DNA from: an uncultured Porphyromonadaceae bacterium
GTDB lineage: Bacteria > Bacteroidota > Bacteroidia > Bacteroidales > Porphyromonadaceae
Direction: 5' to 3'
Length of the DNA: 20,061 nt
NCBI GenBank assembly: GCA_947253625.1
Contig: CAMYAB010000017.1
Coordinates: 1 to 20,061 of the forward strand
The notes beneath the pieces are model-generated. The model saw only the letters and a program-made list of their open reading frames with translations, searched no databases and was not told the DNA's origin. The position numbers and the translations under genes were made by a program. The stretch's first letter is position 1. Every line of letters begins with the position of its first letter. Shown piece by piece: positions 8,307 to 17,600 of this stretch.

Positions 8307-8351
8307 CTTTTTCGTGATCGAGACTTCCGGTGTGGTCTCAGGTGGAAAGGG

Positions 8352-9248
8352 TCAGTAGCTTCTCGTAAAGTCCTCGGGGATGATAATGACGTAGTCGCTG
8401 ATGCCGATGTAGGCTTCGTCGAGGTGGTCGGTATCCTCTTGTCTGGCTGTGGCGATGGTGCCGACTTTCAGGGTCGGGTCGGATAGGCGGAGGTAGTGTG
8501 TGATCCCCTTGTCGCTGATGGAGTGGTAGCTGCCATTGAGGTGGAGGAGTGGGATGCCGGGGCGTTTGTTTTGGATGATGAAGTGGGCCATGGTGGCATC
8601 TTTCAGGCTCTGTGCGGCCTGGAGTCGCTCCACGCGCTCGGGGTCGCTCTGCTGTCCTCCCATGCCGAGCATGGCACCAAAAAAGCCTGCTTCACCGGGT
8701 TCGGGTTCAAAGGTCAGGGGGGCCATGTAGCTGAGTGCCAGTGGTGTGGCTTTTTCTCTAAGGAGTGAAAGTCCTTTTTTGTTGACCACATCGGCGTAGC
8801 GACGTGGTACGTTGGTGGCGATGAGGGGGATCTTTTGCTCCCGAGCATAGTCGACGACGGGCATGTAGTCGGTGCTGTAGTTGGGCCACGGTCTCGACTC
8901 GCTGAGAAAACGCTCTTCGCTGATCAGCCCCGAGAAGTACTCGTCGATCACCGGCTGTGTGTCTGTCTCAAACATCTCCATACCCAGGGTGAGGGCACCA
9001 TGCTTTTGGTAGAGGGATCGGAGGACGCATAGCTCCAGCCAGTGGGCTACGGGGCAGTTGTGCTGCTCTCCAAAAAAGATCACGTCCCTGGTGGAGAGGT
9101 CGTTGATCATGTCGGTATAGGTGGTAGGTGTGCCGTCTGCCTTGTAGACCTTGTAGGGGGTTGGCTCTTGGGCGCATAGGGTGGTGAGGCCGAGGATTAG
9201 GGCCATCGTGGTGGCAAATAGGTGTCGTAGTGTGCTTGTGGTGCTCAT
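8352..9248 (-). CDS. ChaN-family (DUF399) putative haem-binding secreted protein
   Basis: 298 residues from M at 9248. The N-terminus, MSTTSTLRHLFATTMALILG, is a type I signal peptide probably cut near CAQ/E. The cysteine there lacks the small -1 residue of a lipobox. FFGEQHNCPVAHW puts G60-E61-x-H63 and H69 in the motif typical of the ChaN/TraB/Tiki-like superfamily. LGMEMFE, RPWPNYSTDYMPVVDYAR, IATNVPRRYA and LLHLNGSYHS also fit. Campylobacter ChaN binds haem and belongs to an iron-uptake operon; members of the wider superfamily are metalloproteases. Here it closes a SusC/SusD operon, 14 nt after the M16 peptidase. A role in haem or metal handling is inferred. An ATG at 9278 would overlap the peptidase gene and push the signal peptide inwards. 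Confidence 0.87.
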   Translation of the reverse strand: MSTTSTLRHLFATTMALILGLTTLCAQEPTPYKVYKADGTPTTYTDMINDLSTRDVIFFGEQHNCPVAHWLELCVLRSLYQKHGALTLGMEMFETDTQPVIDEYFSGLISEERFLSESRPWPNYSTDYMPVVDYAREQKIPLIATNVPRRYADVVNKKGLSLLREKATPLALSYMAPLTFEPEPGEAGFFGAMLGMGGQQSDPERVERLQAAQSLKDATMAHFIIQNKRPGIPLLHLNGSYHSISDKGITHYLRLSDPTLKVGTIATARQEDTDHLDEAYIGISDYVIIIPEDFTRSY

Positions 9249-9262
9249 TTTGGGCAATTGGT

Positions 9263-11899
9263 CTAGTAGATGATCCATTGGTGTTGTCTTGTGGGTGCGA
9301 GGTGTTGTCGCCAGTAGTCAATGACCTCTTGGGGCGTGATGCTCCGGAGGATTTCGTCGTAGTGCTCAAAGTCGGGTATGCTCTCACCCTTGTCCAGCAG
9401 GTCGGTGAGGATATCCATCCAGTCGGCCGGTGTGGGTGCGGCTAGTGCCATGGCTCTATTGGCGGACAAGCCCCTCTTGATCTCGTCAAGTCGCTGAGGA
9501 GTGAGGTCAAAGTCGTCCACCAGAGGCTCCACCAGGTGGCGTAGTCGCTCCAAGTGCTTGGTGAGGGTGTTGTTTTGCAAGTCGAGGACATAGCGTCCCT
9601 CGTGAGGTGTGAGGGCTGTATACTCGAGCGATAACGTGGGAGAGTAGACTAGCCGCTCGGCTGTCCGGAGGAGATCCAGCTGTTGGCCTCGGAGTGCTTC
9701 GCGGACGATCTTGAGCATCAGTCCGTTTCGGAGACTTGGCTCAAATGATCCCCAGCAAAGGTAGTGGGTGGTGCTATTGGTATCGCTTGGAGCTATGTGT
9801 GCTTTCTGTGCAGTGGGGAGCCGGTCTGGCATAGAGGTGTGTGTGCTTGCTGAAAAGTGTGCAAGGGTCCGGCCAAATGCTCGTAGGACGCTGTCGGGGC
9901 TAAGGGGGGTACAGATGATGGTGTAGCCTCGACCCAGTTTGCTGTAGAGTGATCGGTATACCCGGCCAGCCTCGAGTGATGTCGGCACCGATGCGGGCTT
10001 GGCTGTGGATACGTGTCCCAGGATCGTGTCGGTGAGAGCGGTGACACGGTGTCCGGGGTCACGGGTGATCAGTGACGAGAGGAGAGACTCACGCTCCTGT
10101 GCGGTCGTGTCGGGGGTAAAGGCTGTGTCCGGAGCCGGGGTGTCGATCTTTTGGTAAAGATAGGCAAGCAACATCGGTAGTGCGTCTGCCTTTTCGGCAA
10201 AGGCATAGAAGCCATGACGGCTGGGACCAATCGTGCTCCCCACGGATAGTCCATGGCGGTAGAGGGTTTGCCAGTCATCGGACTCATCCACCACTGCGGC
10301 AATATCGGCGTAGCCGGGAGAGGGTAGGCAGTCGATGCCTCCCGGACTGGAGGAGATGATGCGGGTCTGTGCCTCGGGGTCGTTTAGGCTCTTGATGAAA
10401 AGCCGGTGTCCTCCGGGATAGTGGGCGATCGTGACACCCAGGCTGTCGCAGACGGTGGTGTCGATCGGGCGTATCTCCTCCAAACGGGGTCGTGGAAGTG
10501 ACTGTGGAGCCTCACTCTCAGGGGTAGGGGTATCGGCTGAGACTTCCTCTAGTACCAAGTGTGGAAGAGAGAGGGAGAGGGTGCGGTCGTAGGCCAAAAA
10601 ATCCTCCGCCACACGTACCCCTTTTTCGCCCCGACGGTAGAGGACAATGGGGGTGGACTGTGAGCTCAAAAACTGTCGTGCGATCCGATCCAGATGATCT
10701 GCCGTGGGCAGAGTGTCGTCGCCGGGGCGGTAATCACCCTCGATGAGCGAATCGATGACCTGGTCGGTGACTTGTGTGGGTGTAGGCAAGCCGGTGGTCG
10801 GTGATGGGGTGTCGGTCTCTTGACGGACAAAGGCGGTGAGGTAGTCTCGGTCTTGACCCAGACCGTGGTGCCGGACTTGGTCGAGTAGCCTAAGGGAGGT
10901 GTGGAGTCGGTCGGTGAGTTTTGTCTCATCTGTATCGGTGACCTCGATCTCCATCAGCCCTGTGCCGGCAAGGTAGTGCCAAGTGGAGAGGGTCCCACCG
11001 TCTACTTGACGGAGTAGGCGGTTGAGGAGCTTGGCAACCAGTCTTTCGGCCAGTCGCTGTGGGGAGTCCTTGGGTGTTGTGGCAAAGGGAGTAATGTACC
11101 GCAGCTTGTGTGTTCGGTAGAGGGTGTCCGTCTCGGTACGACAGATGGGGCTGTCGGGGTACTCGAGCCGGGGACGTGTGGGGGGGGCCTCAGGAGTGGT
11201 CTTGGGGTACTTGGCAAAGAGTGCCTTGAGCTTTTGCTCCACCACCTCTGCCGGGTAGGCCCCCGCTAGGATGATATGGGCGTACTTGGGTCGGTACCAC
11301 CTGCGGTAGTAGTCCAGTAGATCGTCCTGCCGTATGCTCCGTACATCGGCCTCACTGCCCAGGGGGTTGCGTCGGGCGTGTACCCCGGAGCCGACAAAGA
11401 GGTCGTCGTGGGGGTCGTTTGGTACAAAGTGGCGCATCTCCTCCAGTATGATGGGGCGCTCTTGGTCGATAGCCTCGGGCTCTATGCTGATATTGCCCAG
11501 CCAGTCGCTGAGGATTAGTAGTGCGGTGTCGATCTGCTCCGGAGCAAAGGAGAGGAGGTAGATGGTGCGGTCGTAGCCGGTGAGGGCATTGAGATCGTAG
11601 CCAAAAGCTCCCCCGTGTCGCTCCACGAACTGCTGAATCGAACGGTCGGGAAAGTGCTTGGTCCCCCGAAAAGCCATATGCTCTATAAAGTGGGCCACTC
11701 CACTCTTGCCCCTCTCCTCGAGAGAACCAATGGGGAGGACAAGCCTGGCCTCGGACTTGCTCTTGCTCCAGCGAGGGTCGGAGGTAATGTGGTAGGTGAG
11801 TCCGCACGGCAATATGCCACGTCGTACAAACTCTTGCCCTCGTGACACCTGAGAGAGGGTCACGAGGGCTAGGAGTAGTGTGAGGAGTCTGTGGGACAT
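9263..11899 (-). CDS. Secreted M16-family zinc metallopeptidase
   Basis: 878-residue pitrilysin/insulinase-family peptidase with an N-terminal signal (MSHRLLTLLLALVTLSQVSRG, cut before Q). The inverted zinc site H70-F-I-E73-H74 lies in GVAHFIEHMAFRGT. E147 and E154 in QERPIILEEM are 7 apart, like pitrilysin E162 and E169, so E154 is the likely third ligand. NALTGYDRTIYLLSF and a long second half without a zinc site follow, the usual active plus inactive repeats in one chain. It should degrade short peptides in the periplasm or at the cell surface. The ATG is 1 nt after the preceding lipoprotein stop (TAAGATG), so coupling is likely. An ATG at 11947 lies inside the upstream gene and would bury the signal peptide. 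An M16 enzyme beside a SusC/D pair suggests peptide processing linked to uptake. Confidence 0.93.
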   Translation of the reverse strand: MSHRLLTLLLALVTLSQVSRGQEFVRRGILPCGLTYHITSDPRWSKSKSEARLVLPIGSLEERGKSGVAHFIEHMAFRGTKHFPDRSIQQFVERHGGAFGYDLNALTGYDRTIYLLSFAPEQIDTALLILSDWLGNISIEPEAIDQERPIILEEMRHFVPNDPHDDLFVGSGVHARRNPLGSEADVRSIRQDDLLDYYRRWYRPKYAHIILAGAYPAEVVEQKLKALFAKYPKTTPEAPPTRPRLEYPDSPICRTETDTLYRTHKLRYITPFATTPKDSPQRLAERLVAKLLNRLLRQVDGGTLSTWHYLAGTGLMEIEVTDTDETKLTDRLHTSLRLLDQVRHHGLGQDRDYLTAFVRQETDTPSPTTGLPTPTQVTDQVIDSLIEGDYRPGDDTLPTADHLDRIARQFLSSQSTPIVLYRRGEKGVRVAEDFLAYDRTLSLSLPHLVLEEVSADTPTPESEAPQSLPRPRLEEIRPIDTTVCDSLGVTIAHYPGGHRLFIKSLNDPEAQTRIISSSPGGIDCLPSPGYADIAAVVDESDDWQTLYRHGLSVGSTIGPSRHGFYAFAEKADALPMLLAYLYQKIDTPAPDTAFTPDTTAQERESLLSSLITRDPGHRVTALTDTILGHVSTAKPASVPTSLEAGRVYRSLYSKLGRGYTIICTPLSPDSVLRAFGRTLAHFSASTHTSMPDRLPTAQKAHIAPSDTNSTTHYLCWGSFEPSLRNGLMLKIVREALRGQQLDLLRTAERLVYSPTLSLEYTALTPHEGRYVLDLQNNTLTKHLERLRHLVEPLVDDFDLTPQRLDEIKRGLSANRAMALAAPTPADWMDILTDLLDKGESIPDFEHYDEILRSITPQEVIDYWRQHLAPTRQHQWIIY

Positions 11900-11900
11900 C

Positions 11901-13187
11901 TTACTTCTTTTTGCAAGTGATGTCGACCACCGTGTAGGCTGCAGCATCAGATTGATCCATAACGGTCCGGAAGTGGATGGTCTGCTTGTCGTAGTCTATG
12001 GTCGCCTTTGGGGCAACATAGTGGGTGACATCGGCGTCAGCTTTCCAGCGATCCTTGTCGATCCGCGTATCAAGGAAGAGCTGGAAGGGGCTGACGTTGC
12101 CATTTTGGCACGCATCTCGAATTTCTTTGTCCGTCTTGCTTAACTTTACCAGTTCGTTCCAGATGGATAGGTCAAAGTGGAAAAGATTGTATATCCCATC
12201 CTCATATAGGATTAGGGCAGGATACGTATCTTCGAGCAGCTTGGTGATTTTGGGGTCAAAGGGGTTGGGACGGTATTCACCGGTGATTGCCTCCGCCGGA
12301 ACGCCGGTGAAGAGCAGGTTCGTCTTGTCCTGTGGGTCTACCGTAATATTGATGAGGGAGAGGTTGAGCGTTATCGGCGTCTCTTTGGTCCAGTTGAGCC
12401 GTTTCATGATGAGCTTTGGTGAAGGTGGTGCATACTCGCTCCCTTCGTTCCAAAACTCCGTATCCAGGATGGTCTTCCAGAGGTAGAGGTCCTTGTAGTA
12501 GCTCTCCAGTCCCAGTGCGTTTTTGGTCATCTCCAATACCGGTCGCTCCTCAGTGGCGTGTCTGCTGATGACCAGTGTGGTGACCTGATCTTTGATCTCG
12601 GTGGTTCGGGGCTGTCCAAATCGTGCCTCCGGCGAACCACCTCCCGGCTCCGTGACAGTACCCTCGCAGACAAGATCACCGAGGAGTGGACGGAGGTTGA
12701 TGCCCAGATTACTTTTCCAAGCAGCGAGCAAGGCCTTGTCTCGCTCGGATAGCTTGTAGATGTACTTGGGGGCTATGATGAGTGAAGCCGGACTCTTGAA
12801 CTTATCTCCCTCTTTGAGGTTGGCTATAGAGAGGGTCACGGTCTCTGTCTCGGTCACGATTTCATTGGTCGTGATGGCAAACTTGGTCGAGACGGAGATT
12901 TGGCCGGCAGGCAGAGTGATGGTCTTGGGAGTGATGGTGTAGTGTTTGAGACCCTTGGTGTCGAGCTCCAGTACCTGATCAGTTTTGTGTTTTTTTGTGC
13001 TCTTTAGGATCAGTGTAAACTCGCCGTTGTCTTCGATCTCTACCTTGTAGCCGGTTGTTCCGTCGGGGAATTGGAGTAGATACTCCACCGATCCGGCGTA
13101 TTCGGGTCTTTCTTTCGTACAGGCTCCGAGTATCAAGACTGCAGATAATAGCAGTATCCGGGACGTGTGTCTGATAAGTGTCTTCAT
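11901..13187 (-). CDS. Predicted surface lipoprotein of unrecognised family in the SusCD operon
   Basis: 428 residues. The signal MKTLIRHTSRILLLSAVLIL precedes lipobox GAC with Cys23. Residues 30-140 look like a beta-sandwich: FPDGTTGYKVEIEDNGEFTL, then YTITPKTITLPAGQISVS and ETVTLSIANL, resembling the BT_3987-like or Calx-beta-like domains at the N-terminus of Bacteroidetes surface glycan- or ligand-binding lipoproteins. The remaining 290 residues (ISRHATEERPVLEM, YLWKTILDTEFWNEG, LFHFDLSIWNELVKLS) are not familiar. Its place after susD is where SusE/SusF-type accessory binding lipoproteins lie, so a ligand-capture role is inferred. The start at 13187 gives the lipobox and leaves 13 nt to the SusD stop; a longer frame to 13403 runs inside susD and is rejected. 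Its stop is 1 nt before the peptidase ATG. Confidence 0.85.
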   Translation of the reverse strand: MKTLIRHTSRILLLSAVLILGACTKERPEYAGSVEYLLQFPDGTTGYKVEIEDNGEFTLILKSTKKHKTDQVLELDTKGLKHYTITPKTITLPAGQISVSTKFAITTNEIVTETETVTLSIANLKEGDKFKSPASLIIAPKYIYKLSERDKALLAAWKSNLGINLRPLLGDLVCEGTVTEPGGGSPEARFGQPRTTEIKDQVTTLVISRHATEERPVLEMTKNALGLESYYKDLYLWKTILDTEFWNEGSEYAPPSPKLIMKRLNWTKETPITLNLSLINITVDPQDKTNLLFTGVPAEAITGEYRPNPFDPKITKLLEDTYPALILYEDGIYNLFHFDLSIWNELVKLSKTDKEIRDACQNGNVSPFQLFLDTRIDKDRWKADADVTHYVAPKATIDYDKQTIHFRTVMDQSDAAAYTVVDITCKKK

Positions 13188-13200
13188 GTGTGTAAATGGT

Positions 13201-14598
13201 TTACTGGTTATTATTATTCGTTCCCCATCCCTTGTTTTGCACAAGATGCTTGTTGGTTCGGTATTCGCTGGGCGGGATGGGCAGGGTCCGGCGGTAGTCA
13301 TCCGGTGCGATGGTATCTGAGAGTCTCCCTCCGTAGAGTCTCCAGCGTCTGAGGGGTTGGTGGGTGCGCTTGATATCAAAGAAGTTGATGTTTTCACCCA
13401 CAAACTCCCGCTGCTTTTCTTGCAGGATCACCTTGATCAGTGCTTCGCGATCCGAGGGCTGCTCAATGGGCGTGGCGTTGAGTCCGGTGAGGTACCTATT
13501 GATTTCGCTAACAGCGGTGCTTTCGGCTCCGGTGCGCGCCAGTGCTTCAGCTCGGATGAAGAGCAACTCTTGTGGGCGGATGATGTGGCACCGACGGATC
13601 TCTTTCCTTTGGATCCGTGCCTGGCAGTACTTACCGGGGAGTATCTCGTTCGGGTCTACATAGGTGGTATAGCTCTTTGCTCTGCTGTCCGGAGAGACAC
13701 AAGCCAGTTCTTTTGTGATGGCGTACTTGATCTGGTCGGGTATCGGACTGCTGTCAAAGGCGTTGTTATAAAACGTGTTGGCCGTCTCTAGAGCAAAGAT
13801 GGACTGCCGATCACCGGGCATCGCCCACGCCTCCACATCCAGTGCGGTGGAGAGGTCGGGTGCTTGGGGCAGGATGCGTAGCACAGACTCGTAATCGCCC
13901 ATATAGAGAGCGAGCCGTGCCCGAATGGCTGTGACGGTCCGGTCGGAGCAAAAGGCGACACTTTTGCCATGAATAGGTGTGACCCCTTGGCTCTTCCGAA
14001 AGAGTTCGGCCGACTCATCAAGCAGTTTTTGGATCTCCTCCACGGTCGCGGTTTTTGAACTACGGGGCAGGCGCTCCATCTTGGTCTGGTTTTTGAGGAT
14101 GATCCCCTCGGGTGAAGTGTGATCGTCATAGGGGGTGGCAAACAGACGGAGTAGGTCGAGGTAGCAGATAGCCTTGAGGCAACGCGCTTCGCCCATGACG
14201 TAGTCGAGTAGTGGCAGGTCGTCTGTGTCGGCGAGGACAGTCCGCAACTGCTGCTCCCGCTCCAAAAGGACATTGATGTCCATGACGCACTTGTAGTAGC
14301 TCTCCCACAACTCTCTTGCGTACAGCATGAGATCAAAGGCATGGTAGTTGTAGAGCCTGAGGAGGACCGGGTCATTATTGGCAAAACCGAGCGGGTAAAA
14401 GTCCTCCGCCAGGATAGAGAGTTGGAAGTGCTCGGTCGGGAGATCGCTATAGGCGGTACTCAGAGCTTCGTTGGCAGAGAGTACAGAGGCGATGGCTCCG
14501 GGATCCGTCTGTTCGTTCTCTATCGGCTGATTGAGGGAGCAACCGGCATACGCAAGAGTCAGAAGGATGATAAGGGATAAGTCTCTCAGTGTTTTCAT
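13201..14598 (-). CDS. SusD/RagB-family outer-membrane lipoprotein
   Basis: 465 residues, typical for the family. Lipoprotein signal MKTLRDLSLIILLTLAYAG, Cys20. Family features: alternating helices with TPR-like character, YVMGEARCLKAICYLDLLRLF (the RA..Y.dL...fG region), the RPQELLFIRAEALAR helix, EINRYLTGLNA, ILQEKQREFVGENINFFDIKR (near-universal ERR.EF.gE..R.fDl.R), and the C-terminal LPIPPSEYRTNKHLVQNKGW. SusD proteins form the lid over a SusC channel and capture the ligand. RagB, the best-studied Porphyromonas member, works on oligopeptides. It begins 18 nt after the SusC stop and is clearly the partner of that gene. The Asn/Gln-rich tail (TNNNNQ) after GWG is slightly unusual. Confidence 0.95.
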   Translation of the reverse strand: MKTLRDLSLIILLTLAYAGCSLNQPIENEQTDPGAIASVLSANEALSTAYSDLPTEHFQLSILAEDFYPLGFANNDPVLLRLYNYHAFDLMLYARELWESYYKCVMDINVLLEREQQLRTVLADTDDLPLLDYVMGEARCLKAICYLDLLRLFATPYDDHTSPEGIILKNQTKMERLPRSSKTATVEEIQKLLDESAELFRKSQGVTPIHGKSVAFCSDRTVTAIRARLALYMGDYESVLRILPQAPDLSTALDVEAWAMPGDRQSIFALETANTFYNNAFDSSPIPDQIKYAITKELACVSPDSRAKSYTTYVDPNEILPGKYCQARIQRKEIRRCHIIRPQELLFIRAEALARTGAESTAVSEINRYLTGLNATPIEQPSDREALIKVILQEKQREFVGENINFFDIKRTHQPLRRWRLYGGRLSDTIAPDDYRRTLPIPPSEYRTNKHLVQNKGWGTNNNNQ

Positions 14599-14616
14599 GA
14601 CGGTTCTGGCGATGGA

Positions 14617-17600
14617 TCAGAAGTTAAGACTCAGGCTGGCACTGATGACCGGCTGAATACCCGTATCGTGCACTCCGGCCTCCGGGTTGGATCCTCGGTA
14701 AGGACTGAGTGTAAACAGGTTGGACGCCTGGATGCCGATGGAGGCATACTTCACGATGCCCCCCAGACTATTGTCTAGAAAATGGGGTGGAATGCGATAG
14801 TTCAGGCTCAGCATACTGAATCGCAAATAGTCGCTCCGTGCAATCATGCGGCTGTTGGGGTATAAGAAAAGGACGCCCGAGTTAAAGTTCGGGTCGGGGT
14901 AGAGCTTGTCATCGTCCCCTTCACGGAGCCACGTCTTGGCGAGCTGTCCGCGCAGAGCGTTCTTGTAGGCGCTGGCTTTGTCGCGAACGACGTTGCTCAT
15001 GTAGGGCTTCACTCCGCCGAGTACATAGTACAGTTGGGCATCCACGCTCAGCCCGCCATAGCTTATGGACAGCCCCAGTGTCCCCTGGTAGGGAGGGGTG
15101 GTGTGCCCGAGGTCGACCAGGTCGCTGCGCTTGGGGTTTAGTGTGAACCGATGTTGCTTGCCCTCCGCATCTCTGTACATGGGATAGCCATCCAGAGGGT
15201 GGATCCCGACAGATTGAAAGCCGTAGAGGATGTCGTAGGGTTTGCCTACCTCGTAGTCCGGTACGACGCTTCCCTCCGAGCTGTACAGAACCGGACCGTC
15301 GTAGAGATCAAGTACTCGGTTTTGGTTGTACGCAATGGACGCACGTGTGGATAGCGAAAAGTCTCCTACCTGTACCCATGTATTGGCGATAGAGCACTCT
15401 ATACCTCGGTTGAGGAGAATGCCCACGTTCTGCATCATAGTCCGAAACCCATTGGAGCTTGGCACCGAGACCATCAGGAGGGCATCCACTGTCTTGCGGT
15501 TGTAGAACTGCAGGTCCACCCGGTGGCGTGCGTCAAGGATCGCCACAGAGAGGCCGAGGTCGTAGTTTTGGACCTTTTCGGCTCGGAGGTTGAGGTTGTA
15601 GAGGTCGCTCAGGTAGAGGTTCCGGAAGTACTCCCCGTAGTAGCCCTCTTGGTTGTACCTAAAAATGGGGATTGTGAGTGATGCCGATACTCCGCCGAGG
15701 CTGGCGGTGTGCCCATAGCTGCTCTTCAGGCTCAGGTCGGAAAGGAGCCCGCCGTCCATGTCCAGCAGCGGCAGGAGATGTACGCCTGCACCGAGAGCCC
15801 AGGCGGTATTCCATCGCTTGGATTTGGGGAGCAGGTTGGTTGCATCACCCTTGACCGAGCCAAAAAGATCCACCTTGCCATCGTACGTATAGCCGACGGC
15901 CAACCCCAGCCCCATTTGGGCGATGCGCGTGACATAGCCCGAAAAATCGGGACGATACGCACCACGGATCGACTTATTCACACCCGCCAGCGACTCCAGC
16001 TGCCCGATCCCATGGCCGCGCACGGTCAGGGCATGCCCGTAGGTGTAGTAGTAGTCGGTGTTGGCACTCACGGTCAGGTCATGACGTTCGTCAAAGACTT
16101 GGTTGTAGGTCAGTCGGATATTGCTGGTGGTGTTTACCTCGTTGTCTTTGCTACTACTGATCTCACCCAGTTCAACCAAGGTTTTTCCGATATTTCGCTG
16201 AGAAAAAGCGGTTGCCGGTGTGATGTTTTCGCGAGTGGAGAGGAGGTAGTCGACCCCGAGTATCCCATCGATACGCAGTACCTCAAACGGCTTGAGGTTG
16301 ATCCCGACGGACGTCCCCACACGGTAGTTATTGCCCTTGCTACGGTACTGGTTGGTGAGGTCACTGTACCTTTTTCCCCGGTAGGAGTAGAGCTTGTCGC
16401 TCGACCGAGACTCGTAGGGGTTGAGGGTCTCCACCATTTGCTGGGGGCTGTATGTACTGCTGTTGGGCGAGTCCGTCTCCGAAAAGCCCAGGCTCGTACT
16501 GAGCGTGATGTACCCCATGTCCCGCACCGCAAGGTCCAGGCTTGTCCGTAGTGTACTGCGCCATACCTTGTTGCCGGGCAGTTGTCCGCCTTGTTCCGAA
16601 AAGTTGCCGGACACGTAGTACAGGATCTCATCATCTCCGCCCCTAAAGCTCACGTTGTGGTTGTGGTAGACATTGGGGTGCATCAGCTCCAAAAACCAGT
16701 CCGTATCGATCTCGCGGAGTCGCTGTAGCTCTTTTTCGGCAAAGTCGGTATAGGTCTGCATGTTTTCAGTGGGCTTGATCCCGTACATATCCCGGTAGAC
16801 ATTCTGTATATCATGCTTTCGCTGCTCTCGAAAAAAAGCCTCCGACAGGATATACCCCGGGGCATTGAGGGCGCGAGTTTGTTCTTCAAAAGCCAGTTTT
16901 TCCGCCGTCCTCATCATCGGGATCGGGCGTTTGCCACGGAGTGTAATCCCCATATTGCTACTGACTGAGATGGTGAGCGGACCGGGCGACCCTCTCTTGG
17001 AGGTGATCTCCAGAACACCGTTGGCTGCCTTTACGCCATAGAGCGCATTGGCGACGGCATCCTTCAGCACCCGGATCTCCCTGATGTCCAGCGGGTTGAG
17101 TGTCACAAAAGCCTCCGGGCTGATCACCTGACCATCCAGGACATACAGAGGCTCATTGGGGCGGTCTCCACGACGGAAGCTGGTCGTCCCGCGTAGCCTG
17201 ATCTCAGGCTTCACCCCCAGCTCACCACGGTTTACCACCATCAGCCCGGGGACATTTCCCTGCAGTGCTGTCGTGAAGTCAATCGTTGGGGTATTCGTTA
17301 GCTGTTTCATATCCACCTCGGCCACCACACCCGATCGGCTGCGGATATCGATATCGTTGATATTGGGACGAGCCGTCACCGACACCCCCTCCAGCTCCTC
17401 CACATTAGGGGTCATGCCGATCGTCAGGGGCACTCCTTTCCAGGGCACGTGCACCGTTTTCATACCCACGTACCGTACTTCCAGCACGATCTCACCCTTT
17501 TTTTTGCTCTTCCGATGTAGTACAAAGGCCCCATCCACATCTGTGGCTGTACCCTCACTGCTCCCCACAATGCGCACCAACGCACCGGGCAGTGGATCCC

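Larger units (their letters stand above)
7909..8351. other. 443-bp intergenic region between the rsmI unit and the SusCD operon end
   Basis: It holds, from left to right, the leader and promoter of the rsmI unit (to 7994), repeat copy A (8015-8176), a small perfect hairpin (8175-8192) and a larger hairpin (8252-8306). I see no convincing gene in it. Confidence 0.7.

Noticed and set aside
11352..11807. 151-residue minus-strand frame within the M16 gene
   Set aside because: A shifted frame of the peptidase gene. The true frame carries the HxxEH site and signal peptide.
15709..16551. 280-residue plus-strand open frame
   Set aside because: It lies wholly antisense to the well-supported SusC gene and has no family likeness. 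It is a by-product of G+C-rich codon use.
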